A DNA stretch of 64,000 bases, taken from positions 6,053,021 to 6,117,020 of the forward strand of contig JALPQD010000027.1 in NCBI GenBank assembly GCA_023101885.1. The letters run 5' to 3'. The notes beneath the pieces were generated by a model. That model was not told the origin of the DNA. It saw nothing but the letters and a program-made list of their open reading frames with translations, and ran no database searches. The first letter of the stretch is position 1. Each line of letters starts with the position of its first letter. Below, piece after piece: positions 54,661-64,000 of the stretch. The position numbers were made by a program, and so were the translations under genes. This DNA is from Typhlomys cinereus. Taxonomy: Eukaryota > Chordata > Mammalia > Rodentia > Platacanthomyidae.

Positions 54661-55839
54661 AGTGAAGAGAGAGGCAGGGAAGAGGGGAAAAGGAAAGCAA
54701 GAAGGACAATACAAAGGAAATAAAACAACTTCTAAACAAGAACAAGTTATAGAAATCTGTTACCGTACTTACCTTCTGATTGCCTTACCCAATGCCTTTT
54801 ATTTATTAATTTTTTTGTCAACACATAAGAGTATATTTATAGTATATCTCTATGTTGTTGATAAGCTAATATGAGTTGTTTCATTTTTTTTTCATTCTGT
54901 TATGGGTTTCTTTAAAAGGAGTACACCTACTTCCCATTTCTGCATGCACCCCACTCTGCTTTGTTGTAGAAAATGAGCCATGTGATTTGGATTTCCTTTC
55001 TGTTGGGGTGAAAATCTGCAAGCCAAGGTGATCTTCCTAAGGTTGTCAACTGATGGGGTAGAGTCTGTGCCCTTGTTCTTCCCCAGGATAACCTCAGCTC
55101 CTATGCTACAAGCCTTGCTGTCCCCTGGTTTTGGGGGCTTGGCTATCCTTTATGCAGTGCAGCTAAGTCTTGCTGCTGGTCACTCCTTGCTATTGTCTGT
55201 CCCTGTGACAGCAGGCCATGTGTGCAATGCTACAGATGAGTGTAACTTTCCATCCAAGAGGTGCAGGTGCACAGAGAGGGTCCTGTGTGAATCAGAGACT
55301 GAAGATGCATGGAGTGTACAGACAGCAGCACTTAGTGGGGCTGCAAAGCTTGATGGAGACATTTCAGCTGACCCTCTCATGACTAGAGGAAACACTAGCT
55401 CTTACTCCCTTTGAGCCGAGAGTCATGTTTCTCCCTTAGACAAACACTTTGTGTTTTCATTGGAGGGACCTGGGGCAGGTTGCCTAATCGTCCTCTGCCT
55501 TAGTTTCTTTGTAACATGCAAGTGCTGATGGCGTCTTGGTTGGGCTTTGCGGAGCATGTAACTGCGGGAGGTTCTTGGCTCGGAGTTACTGGGAGCGTGC
55601 AGCTGTTCTATGGGAGCCGTATCCCAGGACCCCTGAGGCGCTGGCATTGTCTCCAGTTCTGGACATCAGGAGATGCTCTGTTCAGTCCCTGTGGGGTGTT
55701 TCTATACTGGCTCTTTTCTGAGACATCACTAAGATTCCAGAATTCTCCATCAGCAATGAATTCATCTCCTAGTATGATGTGCTACTAAGATGAGCTCTGA
55801 ATTTTTCTAGGCGTCAAACTGACCAATACTTTACAAAAA

Positions 55840-56215
55840 AAGAAAAGACTAAGATTGGGAATCAGTTCACTTATGATCCTGGCAATGGGGAGGTAGAGAT
55901 GGGTGGAGCTCTGGGACCCACAGGCCAGATAACCTAGACAAATAGGTGGGCCTGGGCCAATGAGTGACCCTGTTTCAGAAAAAAGGGTGGGTCTCACAAG
56001 AGGAATGACACCAAGGTTATTCCATGTCACACCCATACAATCACACACACGTATGTGTAATCATACATAACACATGTGCACCTGAACATACACATACATG
56101 AGTGCATAATCCCCTCACAGCTACGCTTGAATATACATGAACATGCACACACATGCACAATCACACAGGCATACAGATACACTTGAACATGCACTAATGT
56201 TCACACACACAAGGT
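55840..56215 (+). repeat. tRNA-SINE 3' part with CA-rich tail
   Basis: cacttatgatcctggcaatg, gggaggtagagatgggtgga and gtgaccctgtttcagaaaaa are B3-type body blocks. A degenerate CA/TA-rich tail extends from about 56025 to 56215. Confidence 0.6.
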
Positions 56216-57317
56216 GAAGGTGTGGTTGTTAATCACGATGTACATTTGAAATGCATGTGGTTCATGTGCACTCAGGGGGCTTCGCTTAGCCACACAGATC
56301 TCTCCTCGCTAGGCCAGCTAGCCATGCCACTGAGCTCCACGCCGGATGAATTAGTCGCCACAAAGGGAGGTTTTACTTTTCCCCAGTGTGACCCAGACAT
56401 TTCACTCCTGGAGCATTGACAGCTCTGTTTGTTTAGTTACACTATAAATAGCTAATCTAGGAAGACAAAGTGTACAGTTAGATAGGAGAGTTAAACAGGA
56501 GGCTAATCATGCCAGCTGTCCCCAGAGGCGGACAGTGAGGGGAACTGTGGCTGAAACACAAGTGCCAGTTTCAGCCACAAGGTGCCTGTTGATGGGCCAG
56601 GTGCCCGAGAGTGCCAGTCTCCCCCAGCCTCTGGAAGTGTGCACAGGTAATCTTTTGGTCTCTTATGTACCCTGGGAGTCGACTGTCAGTTCCGCTTTCC
56701 CAGGAGTGATGTTGAGATTCTCTGATGGGTTCCCCTCCTCACTCTGGAAACCTTGGATTTTATCAGTACGTGTATGTCTGTGAGCTGTCTGCCATGTTGC
56801 TTTATTCTTTCTACTCCAAAAATAATGCTTTTAGCTTGACTTCTCTATGTTATTTCTCAAGTAGGTGGCTGTGTAAGCTCTGCCATCATTTTTGTGGCAA
56901 GGAGACACACCCAATTCACAGAGAGGGTGTCTTACTCTTGACCATGGTGTACGGCAACAGAGACGTGGTGGGTGGAGTCTGCCCAGGTCTGCTCAGGTCT
57001 GTGGATTGACTCCTGGAGTACCACAGGACTGCAGTGAGCCGGCCCATGAAAAGCTGTCCTGCCAGAGGAAGTGCGGCTCATGCCAGTCTCCCAAGAGTAG
57101 GTCTAAGGCTAAGATCTCCCCACACCCCCCTAAAAAGAGAGACCACTCAAACCTCATCTTTCCAGTTGATTCGGAGATACTTGATTAGCATTATGAAGAC
57201 CCACCTTCAGGGCCTGCTGGGTTAGGGTGGTAAGCACGGAGGAGAAAGGAAGAGGAGATGTGATGTGCTCTCTCCCCTCTTCCAGTCTGTTCTAGGGCAC
57301 CTGTATGTTTAAGGATT

Positions 57318-57785
57318 ATAGAGCTATAGGTCAGCTGGTAGAGAGCCTTACATGTATAAGGCTCTAAGTTTGAGCCCTCAAAACACACACCATGTTGTTC
57401 ATGTGCGTATGCACACATACACATACCACACCCATCCATCACATAGACACACAAACGTATCACCCTTAGCACACCGCACTCACCCACCACAAACACACAC
57501 CACATAATACCACCTATACACCACCTGCACACACACACACCACACATCATACACACACAATATGTATCACACACAAACATTACATCACACACACATACCA
57601 CGCACACCACACACCACATATGTACATACCACATACACCACATACCATACATGGCCAGGCATGATGCAGGACACCTGCAATCCCAGCATTCAGGAGGCAG
57701 AAGCAGGAGGATCGCTATGAGTTCAAGGTAAACCCTATCTACATATGAGTTCCAGGGTAAGATCCTACCTGAAAATACTGGAAAA
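57318..57785 (+). repeat. B4 SINE with a microsatellite at its ID-B1 junction
   Basis: The ID part (57318-57385: gctataggtcagctggtaga, taaggctctaagtttgagcc) and B1 part (57652-57785: ggccaggcatgatgcaggac, ctgcaatcccagcattcagg) are separated by about 265 bases of CACACC/CATAC-rich low-complexity DNA. Confidence 0.8.
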
Positions 57786-58145
57786 AAATGAAACAAAGAC
57801 CTTGTAACTTAATTTCTTGGAATTTGTTTTTCCATCCACGTCATGAGAACAGAGCACTTGGCATTTGATGCTCACTGAGGTTTTGAGAGTGCTTTGTCTC
57901 TGGAATAAAGGGGAAAAAAATCTTTCAAAAGATGCTCAACTTTAGCATCCGTATCTGAAAATACTGAAAAAAATGAGACGAAGACCTTGCAACTTAATTT
58001 CTTGGAACTTGTTTTTCCATTCATGTCATGAGAACAGACTAACTTGGCATTTGATTCTCACTGAGGTCTTGAGATTGCTTTATCTCTAGAGTAAAGGGAA
58101 AAAAAATCTTTCAAAAGACGCTCAACAACTTTAGCATACATATCT
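57770..58145. repeat. tandem direct duplication, about 188-bp unit
   Basis: Copy 1 (57770-57955) and copy 2 (57956-58145) both run from tgaaaatactg through cttaatttcttggaa, ccat(c/t)ca(c/t)gtcatgagaaca, ggcatttgat and aaaatctttcaaaaga to agcatacatatc-like ends. They differ at perhaps 8-10% of positions. Confidence 0.95.
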
Positions 58146-58494
58146 TCCTTCACTTCCCTGAGTAGGAGAACAAGATCCTCATAACATTTCTGTTTTTCTA
58201 TTTATTCTGTTTGTTTGTAGTTCCACTAATGGGAAGGCTGACACAGAAAGCTGGCTTTGTTTCCTAGGCTTGGGCTAGACTGTCCCCGTTTGTACGGCAC
58301 ATACAACATACGGCAGAGAGTGAGCAGCAAGAACAAGGTTTTGCGACCCTGAGGGTCCTGTCTGTAAATCACTTATCTTACCACATAGACAGTGTGGAAT
58401 GTTCTGCTCATAACCAGAAGACAAGTATTTGCAAACAACATGGACTACTTCCCTGGGGTGTAGTTTTGTGGAACACTGAGTAAAAGTTCTTAAC

Positions 58495-58681
58495 GGAGGG
58501 TGTGGCTCAGTGGCTGGAACGCTTGCCTCACAAGCATGAGGCCCAGGGTTCTATCCCCAGCTCCGCATCAACCCAGCCCAGTGGTACACACCCCTCCCAG
58601 CACTCAGCAGATGGAGGCAGTGGGATATATGAGTGTCCATCTTGAAAAATGGGAGAGAGAGAGAGAGAGAGAGAGAGAGAT
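58495..58681 (+). repeat. B4-type SINE with (GA)n tail
   Basis: gggtgtggctcagtggctgg, aacgcttgcctcacaagcat, gggttctatccccagctccg (ID), then ggtacacacccctcccagca (B1 remnant). (GA)n lies at 58652-58681. Confidence 0.75.
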
Positions 58682-59749
58682 CATTCTTAAGCCTTAAATT
58701 ATGCTAAAATGAACTCTCTGAGGTTGAGAAATGCCCAGACTAAGATGACCGAAGACCAGGTTGAAAACCTTCCCAGGGAAAACAATCCTCTCCTTTATTC
58801 TCCATGCTCTTGCTGGCTGCTCAAGGGGAGGTGGTGTGCGGAAGGGCTGGAGGGGGCGGTGATAAGGATTGATGCCCTTCACGGTTCTGCCCTGCCTCAG
58901 GAAGAAGCAGGCTCATGAGGTCAGCTGTGCCCCAGGTTCCGCCTGCAGCAGGCAGCCTGGCTATGTCTACCAACTCTGGCCCTCTTCATCTGTATTTCCC
59001 CAAATGCCACGCTGCCGCCCCAGTTTAGGTGCGTGTCCTGCCGACACTTCCTGTCAGCAACTGTGATCGCTCCCGGCTCTCTGCAGCGGGAGGGTTTTTG
59101 TTTGTTTGTTTTGCTTTCTTTTCTTTTTTCTTTTTTGTTTCTTGAAATGTACACAAAGAAAGAGTAAACTCTTGGAGGATGTAGACTTTGCTACCTTTCC
59201 AAGGCCTGGGGACATGGCAGAAGTTCAAGTGAATGTCTATTGACTGCATGTATTCATGTGTGTGATGGAAGGCTGTGCCGGTTTAGGCCAGGCTAGACCA
59301 GCGCTGCTGTCAGGAAGGGGAGAAAACGAACAGAAGCCTGTCCTTCTGGGAACCAAGCAGGCTACCTGGAATCTGGTTGTGGACTCTGCTGCATCTGTAG
59401 GGAATCGCAACAAACCAGAAAAGAAGATCTTGTCCCAGACTCCTATACCTAGGGTCTCAGCTTCTCTGTACCACGGTATTCATGGTGAATGTGAGCGGGT
59501 TTGGGTGCGGCTAAGACGTTGTTCCTGTTTATTCATCCTTTTGAGCTTCAGCTCTTAGCATTGAATCACTTTTTTCTGTTTGTTTTTCAAATGACAAGAA
59601 TTGGTTATTCCACCTGGAGGAAGAACCAGTAGAGTGATTTACATAGATGTGGGTTCTGCTTGTTGCTTTTCTGTATCAGGGTTTTGTAGACGTTTGGTGG
59701 TTTTAGGTTCAGGACCTAACACAGTCTGTTCAGGGCCTAACTACGCTAG

Positions 59750-59965
59750 AGTGTGTGTGCCTGTGGGGGCCGCAGGGTGAACATTGTAATCATTCTGGGG
59801 TCTTCTTCTTCCTTATTGCTTTGCTCTGGGGTTTTCTAGACTCACCAGAAGTGCAATCAACCACCGTACCTACCTGGTATTTGTATATAGGGTCTAGGGG
59901 TCTGAGCTTAAGTCCTTTTGCTCACAAGGCAAAGATTTTTGGTCCCTACCTCCACGTCTCTCCCT
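59750..59965 (-). repeat. CA-tailed-family tRNA SINE
   Basis: gtgtgtgcctgtgggggccg, aatcattctggggtcttctt, tgctctggggttttctagac, gggtctaggggtctgagctt. Diverged, and its tRNA-like end is eroded. Confidence 0.7.
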
Positions 59966-60359
59966 TCAGATGTCTGCATTCACAGGGGAGGAAAGTGCGA
60001 GTCCAGCTACTGGCTCATCTCAGGGTCTGTGCAAAGCTCAGCTCCTTACCTTATATCAGAAAGCATGTGACAGATGCTTCCTCTACCAGGAGCCAGAGTT
60101 GTTTGTGGGGTGGCACTGCAGACTCTCAGTGTGCCCTTCCTGCCCCCAAGACAGTCATAGCATCTATGCTGACAAGATCGTGCCCTCCTCTGAGGTTTCC
60201 TGTGACCTTGACTCCGCAGCACCCGCCAGCCTCACCACACAATGCAGAGACCACACCCCTCAGCCCGGCCAGGAAACAATCAGAGCTGCAATGGCCCGTC
60301 TGCTCGAATCCCTGATGACCCCAGTGTCCATTCCTTGGTTACTCATTTATCTAAACATC

Positions 60360-60560
60360 GGCCCTTAACATTGCGGACGTCCAAATGGTCAGATGCTAAT
60401 TTACAAATCCCAAAGCCACCGAGTATGAATCCATGGCAATTTGTTAATATAATTTAATAACCCTGGGAAATTGAGAGTCCGTGATTGGCGTGACATCCCT
60501 CACATCTGCCGGGTCAGGGACAGGGGTGGGAGGGGTGGCAGAAGTCCCAAAGATGCGAGG
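60360..60560. other. candidate conserved non-coding element
   Basis: Unique sequence with cagatgctaatttacaaatc, gcaatttgttaatataattt, aataaccctgggaaattgag and gtgattggcgtgacatccct (CCAAT-box and CRE-like cores). No repeat blocks. Function is inferred only. Confidence 0.35.
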
Positions 60561-61324
60561 GACTGTGATAATGTCACCTGGGGCCAGCAGTCGATACTTA
60601 TCTATTATTCAGTCAGCAGTTGCATTTCCCTGGGTGACACCCGGGCACATGTACTGTCAGAACAGCCTGGAATTTGTCCTCATCAGGCCGGCCAAGGGCG
60701 TCTTTTTGCAGGCATAAGCAAGTCGGCCTCCACAGTCCCCTCTTGCTCCCTCTCCCGGGTGGGGGAGGGGCGACTTGGCTCTGCAGACCTGGCCTCTTGT
60801 CTGGTGTTAGTGGCTGCGGTGTAATGGCAACTGCTGGCATCACCCCTGATAAAGAATAAACCCCACAGGGGAGGTGATGACTAGTAAGTGCTCGGCTAAA
60901 GAAATGTCATCTGGATGGGAGGTTTTCCTGTGGCTGATATCGCGAATGCAAATGTGCTGATGATATAGGGCGGAGCCAACTCGGTGTAGTGTGTGAGAAC
61001 CTGCTACAGGCAGGCACTGACTCTGTGAAGAGAGACAGATGTTAGTGGGAACCTTGCCCGTGTATTGGGGTGGGATGCTGGGTGGGCAGGTTGGCAGAGA
61101 TGGTTGGTGTTCATTGCTGGCCCAACAAGTTGGAAGATGGGAAGATATATGGGCGGCGCAGTCCAGGTCTAGCTCAGCGACAAGATCAGTCTTCTCAGAG
61201 CCCGCAGCAGATCCCAAAGGGGGTAAAGGGTGGCTGACCTTCCACTTCCACTCATTTCTCTCTGACCATTGACCTGCAGGGACATCTCCCTTTCCCCTAT
61301 ATAAGGGGAGTGCATTAGACCAGT

Positions 61325-61800
61325 GATGGGTCATCTTGCCTGTCAACCTAATGGGATCTGGAATCAAACAAGAGATGCATCTCTAGCGTCACTCACATGT
61401 GCTGTGCAAAAGCATTTCTAACTCAGGGAAGAAGACCATTGCCTAGAGAGGATGGCTCACATGCAGATGGGAGGGAAAGTCCGAGTAGCTTGCTGGCCTT
61501 GCTGTCTTGCTCCTGCATATGTCTGTCCTGTTCCACTGCCACCGCTGCCATTCTTTGACAGCTTTGGAACCCTGCTTCTTCGGCCTTCCAACATGGACTA
61601 AAGACCAGTGGCTCTTTAGGAATCCACCAGGCCTTCAGGACCACATGGGAACTGCTGGGACATCCATCTTCACGGACTAAACAGCTACTAGGATCCCAGG
61701 CTCTCCAGCATGCAGACAGCCAGCCTGCATTGCGCAGGCTAACCTAATAAATCTCTTCTAGGTTCCTCTAGAGAACCCCGACTAACGCGGACCTCATCAG
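61325..61800 (+). repeat. RMER-like element, 'gttctctagag' subtype
   Basis: tgatgggtcatcttgcctgt, caacctaatgggatctggaa, tcaaacaagagatgcatctc and, at the right end, taataaatctcttctaggtt then cctctagagaaccccgacta. The end is the complement of the left end of the element at 48175. Confidence 0.65.
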
Positions 61801-62284
61801 CCTCCCTCCAAGTTCTCCGTCTGGTCCTCTCATCCACGATCACTTTATCTGCACTTGGGACCTAAATGATAAAGTCTGCTTTCAGCAGGAGACAACTTAG
61901 ATGGAAATATATATAAAAAGCAAAACCTTTCCTAGAGAGGGGAATGAAACAAATTACTAGAGCGAGCTGCCAGAACCCCAAAGTATCAACACCCCCTTCC
62001 CCCCACAGCCTCAGAGTGAATCTCAGAAACGTGGAGGAAAGAAGAGTGAAAAATGTGACCAGTGTGATCTACCATTAAAGACAAAGAAGAGGAGAATCAA
62101 TCCATATGATCGGAGTCACAGAGTGGCTGCAGGGACTGAGGAGGTGACACGGAAGTTTCTGGGAGTTGCAGAAATTGTTCTGGGGGTAGCTGGTAGGTTT
62201 TTCTCACCGGCAGAATTAACTGGATTTGACCTCTAAAATTCAAATATTTATTGTATGTTATTAAGTGTACTTAATGAGAAAACA

Positions 62285-62461
62285 TGCATCGTGGCACATG
62301 ATGTAGTCCCAGCATTCAGGGGGGAAGCAGGAGGTTCAGAGCACAAGGTCATCCTTGGCTATGTATGTAGTGGATCTAGGTCAGTCTGGGCTCCAGGAAA
62401 CCCTGTCTTATAACCACACCTCTGCAAAAAAAGAAAGAAGAAGGAAAGAATAATGGAAAAC

Positions 62462-62491
<30 letters not shown>
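62285..62491 (+). repeat. B1 SINE with (GA)n tail
   Basis: catgatgtagtcccagcatt, aaggtcatccttggctatgt, ggtcagtctgggctccagga, then an A-rich tail and (GA)n at 62463-62491. Confidence 0.75.
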
Positions 62492-62492
<1 letters not shown>

Positions 62493-62499
62493 ATAATTC

Positions 62500-62640
62500 G
62501 GGTTGGGGTGTGGGCACGGGGATTGCATGTGTATATATTGTACACGTGTATGCACATATGTGTGTGTATGTATTGACACATATGCATGTGTGGAGACCAG
62601 AGTTCAACCTTGTGTGCTGTTTGTCAGGCAGGTTTTCAGA
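62500..62640 (-). repeat. B3-type SINE, 3' part
   Basis: A TG-rich tail ending atgcatgtgtggagaccaga and gttcaaccttgtgtgctgtt. Only the tail-proximal part of the SINE is recognisable. Confidence 0.55.
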
Positions 62641-63230
62641 AATAGAAAAGACCACATCCTACCTTGTACCCTGGGTGGGCAAGATTTGCCTTCCCCAGCT
62701 CACAGTCTGTGAGAGACACAGTGGCCCTGTGCCTTCCAGGAGATAAGCTGCCAGAGGCTGACCAAAGTCCCTGAGCTAGCCCTTAATGACAAATATCACA
62801 CGTCAGCACAAGAAATCCTCACCCCGTGCAGGTTTGGCAACTGTGCCCTAATTGGTTTTGAATCCTAAAATAGACCTTGTGAAACTTCTACCACCTTCAA
62901 GTCCAGGCTGCAAGAACTGGGAAGATGGGTAACATCAAGCTGTGAGGGAGAGTGGGAGGTGGTGGGGCGCCCTGAGCTGGAACTGTGCTGTCTGCTGGTC
63001 CATTCCTCCCTGTAGCATGACTAGGTGCTCCTCCGTCCTAGGAGTCTGGCTGCCTGAGGTTAAGAACACCTCATTTCCATAGAGATGATTCTCTTTCCTC
63101 TCTGATGGGTCCCATTTAGGTACCTAGGTCTGAATGCTTTGGTTTGTTCTCCCAGGGTAGAGGGGGTTAGTCTTGGCACAGACCAGATTTGGAATGTGAA
63201 ACTTTGTATGTGTATGTGTACATTTGTGTT

Positions 63231-63272
63231 CATGTATATGCATATGCATGTGCATGTGCATGTGCGTGCGTG

Positions 63273-63312
<40 letters not shown>

Positions 63313-63545
63313 TGGCAGAGAACAACCTCTTCTGTCATCCACCTTGTATTTTGAGACCAAGGTCTCATTGATCTGGAGCTTACTGAGTAGACTAGACTGG
63401 CTGACCAATGACCCCCTGGGATCTGCCTGTCTCTGTCTGTCCAGTGCTGGGATTACAAACATGCTTGAACTTTTGAAATTGGGTTCTGGGGAGATCAGAC
63501 TTGAGCCCTCATGCTGCAAGGTGAGTGTTTTACCGGTGAGCTCTC
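63231..63545 (-). repeat. B3-type SINE with an 84-bp alternating R-Y tail
   Basis: 63231-63314 alternates purine and pyrimidine without a break (tatgcatatgcatgtgc, then gtgcgtgcgtgcatg, then (TG)n). The reversed body follows: gacc aaggtctcattg-type blocks, gtccagtgctgggattacaa, gggttctggggagatcagac, ttttaccggtgagctctcac. Confidence 0.85.
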
Positions 63546-63814
63546 ACTCAACTGGGACTTGAAGCTTTTGCTGCCACTGGGGTCTACCGGGTTCTTGGAA
63601 TTCTATGAGCAGTTTGATTCTCTAAGCTAAGGTGTCGTTCTTCACACTTTGAGACCAATGGAGTTGGAGAATAGAGTCTGTGTGTGATCGGCTTTCAGCA
63701 TACCAGTCACATGCACTGCCTTTGGCACCTGCCACATACAGTCTGGAAGGAGGGGCATTTGGGAGTGAGTTGAGGTGGTTTCTCCTGAGCTGTCCTTATT
63801 AGGTAGGGCACTGC

Positions 63815-64000
63815 ACTGTTTGGGCTACTGCAATAGTATACCACAGACTGAAGAACTCACCAGTGATGGACTCTTGTTTCTCAAGTCCAGATGTGGGAAG
63901 GTCAAGGTACTGGCAGGAGGCTTAGCCTCTGGCAAACTGGTCCACAGCTGGCTGTGTCCCTCACATGGGAGGAGCAAAGGAGTTCCCTTCAATCTCTGTA
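63815..64000 (-). repeat. possible ancient interspersed repeat at the window edge
   Basis: ttgggctactgcaatagtat, accacagactgaagaac, ggaaggtcaaggtactggca and ctggctgtgtccctcacatg match, from memory, a repeat common in mammalian genomes (gctgctataacaaaatacca type). It is cut by the window end. Family name not assigned. Confidence 0.45.

Larger units (their letters stand above)
49159..64000 (+). other. Tmem163: Tmem163 intron, 5' part
   Basis: This intron opens with donor gtaagg, has phase 0 and is at least 14.8 kb long. It runs past the window end. Besides listed repeats it has unique stretches at about 49200-49725, 50385-51240, 53130-53435, 53715-54140, 54720-55840, 56220-57315, 58145-58490, 58690-59740, 59970-61320, 61800-62280, 62660-63180 and 63545-63815. 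No coding homology was recognised in them. Confidence 0.85.

Noticed and set aside
54303..54745. Several 100-140-codon frames
   Set aside because: Translations of the (GGAA)n array in multiple frames; no non-repeat protein content.
55028..55414. 128-codon frame in non-repeat DNA
   Set aside because: Low-complexity-free, but without a recognised domain or gene signals. RNA evidence would be needed.
49159..64000. Search for the downstream exon beginning DDFLFSVS
   Set aside because: No matching reading was found. The intron evidently extends beyond 64000.

Overview
This window is vertebrate, almost certainly myomorph rodent, nuclear DNA. It consists of intronic sequence around three short internal exons of one plus-strand gene, Tmem163 (transmembrane protein 163, SV31, a zinc transporter of the cation-diffusion-facilitator/ZnT type). 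The exons are at 19260-19303, 21949-22040 and 49062-49158. They total 233 nt, have consensus AG/GT splice borders, and join in frame into a continuous peptide that matches my memory of the mammalian protein from about residue 108 to 185. No start codon exon, stop codon exon, promoter, CpG island or polyadenylation region of the gene is visible. The neighbouring coding exons must lie before base 1 and after base 64000. I recognised no second gene on either strand.

About half or more of the rest is interspersed repeat. The B1, B4 (ID+B1) and B2/B3-type SINEs and an Lx-like L1 3' end point to a rodent. A tRNA-derived SINE with a body I do not recognise from mouse, rat or hamster occurs about a dozen times, in both orientations, usually with a (CA)n tail. 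This suggests a rodent lineage outside the common laboratory species, possibly a dipodoid or spalacid; that is inference. A 330-470 bp interspersed element family (RMER-like, about 14 copies, both orientations) repeatedly sits inside older SINEs.

Layout. 1-19259: intron with nested SINEs, a 590-bp polypyrimidine tract (5228-5816), an 800-bp minisatellite (11234-12030), an L1 insertion with intact target-site duplications (12975-13736), and a second 510-bp polypyrimidine tract (17459-17971). 19260-22040: two coding exons separated by a 2.6-kb intron rich in CA/TA low-complexity DNA. 22041-49061: a 27-kb intron packed with SINEs, CA/TG arrays, a 36-bp tandem array and a GATA/GACA-tailed SINE with clean target-site duplications. 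49062-49158: third exon. 49159-64000: intron with a 300-bp (GGAA)n array, a 190-bp tandem duplication (57770-58145) and an 84-bp unbroken purine-pyrimidine alternation (63231-63314).

Between the repeats, several AT-balanced, non-repetitive islands (notably 14505-14800, 16370-16680, 35380-36080 and 60360-60560) have the look of conserved non-coding elements and are the best candidates for regulatory function. I found no evidence of a previously undescribed gene system. The long open frames in the window are simple-sequence or SINE artefacts. Coordinates of old repeats are approximate, to about 10-20 bases.
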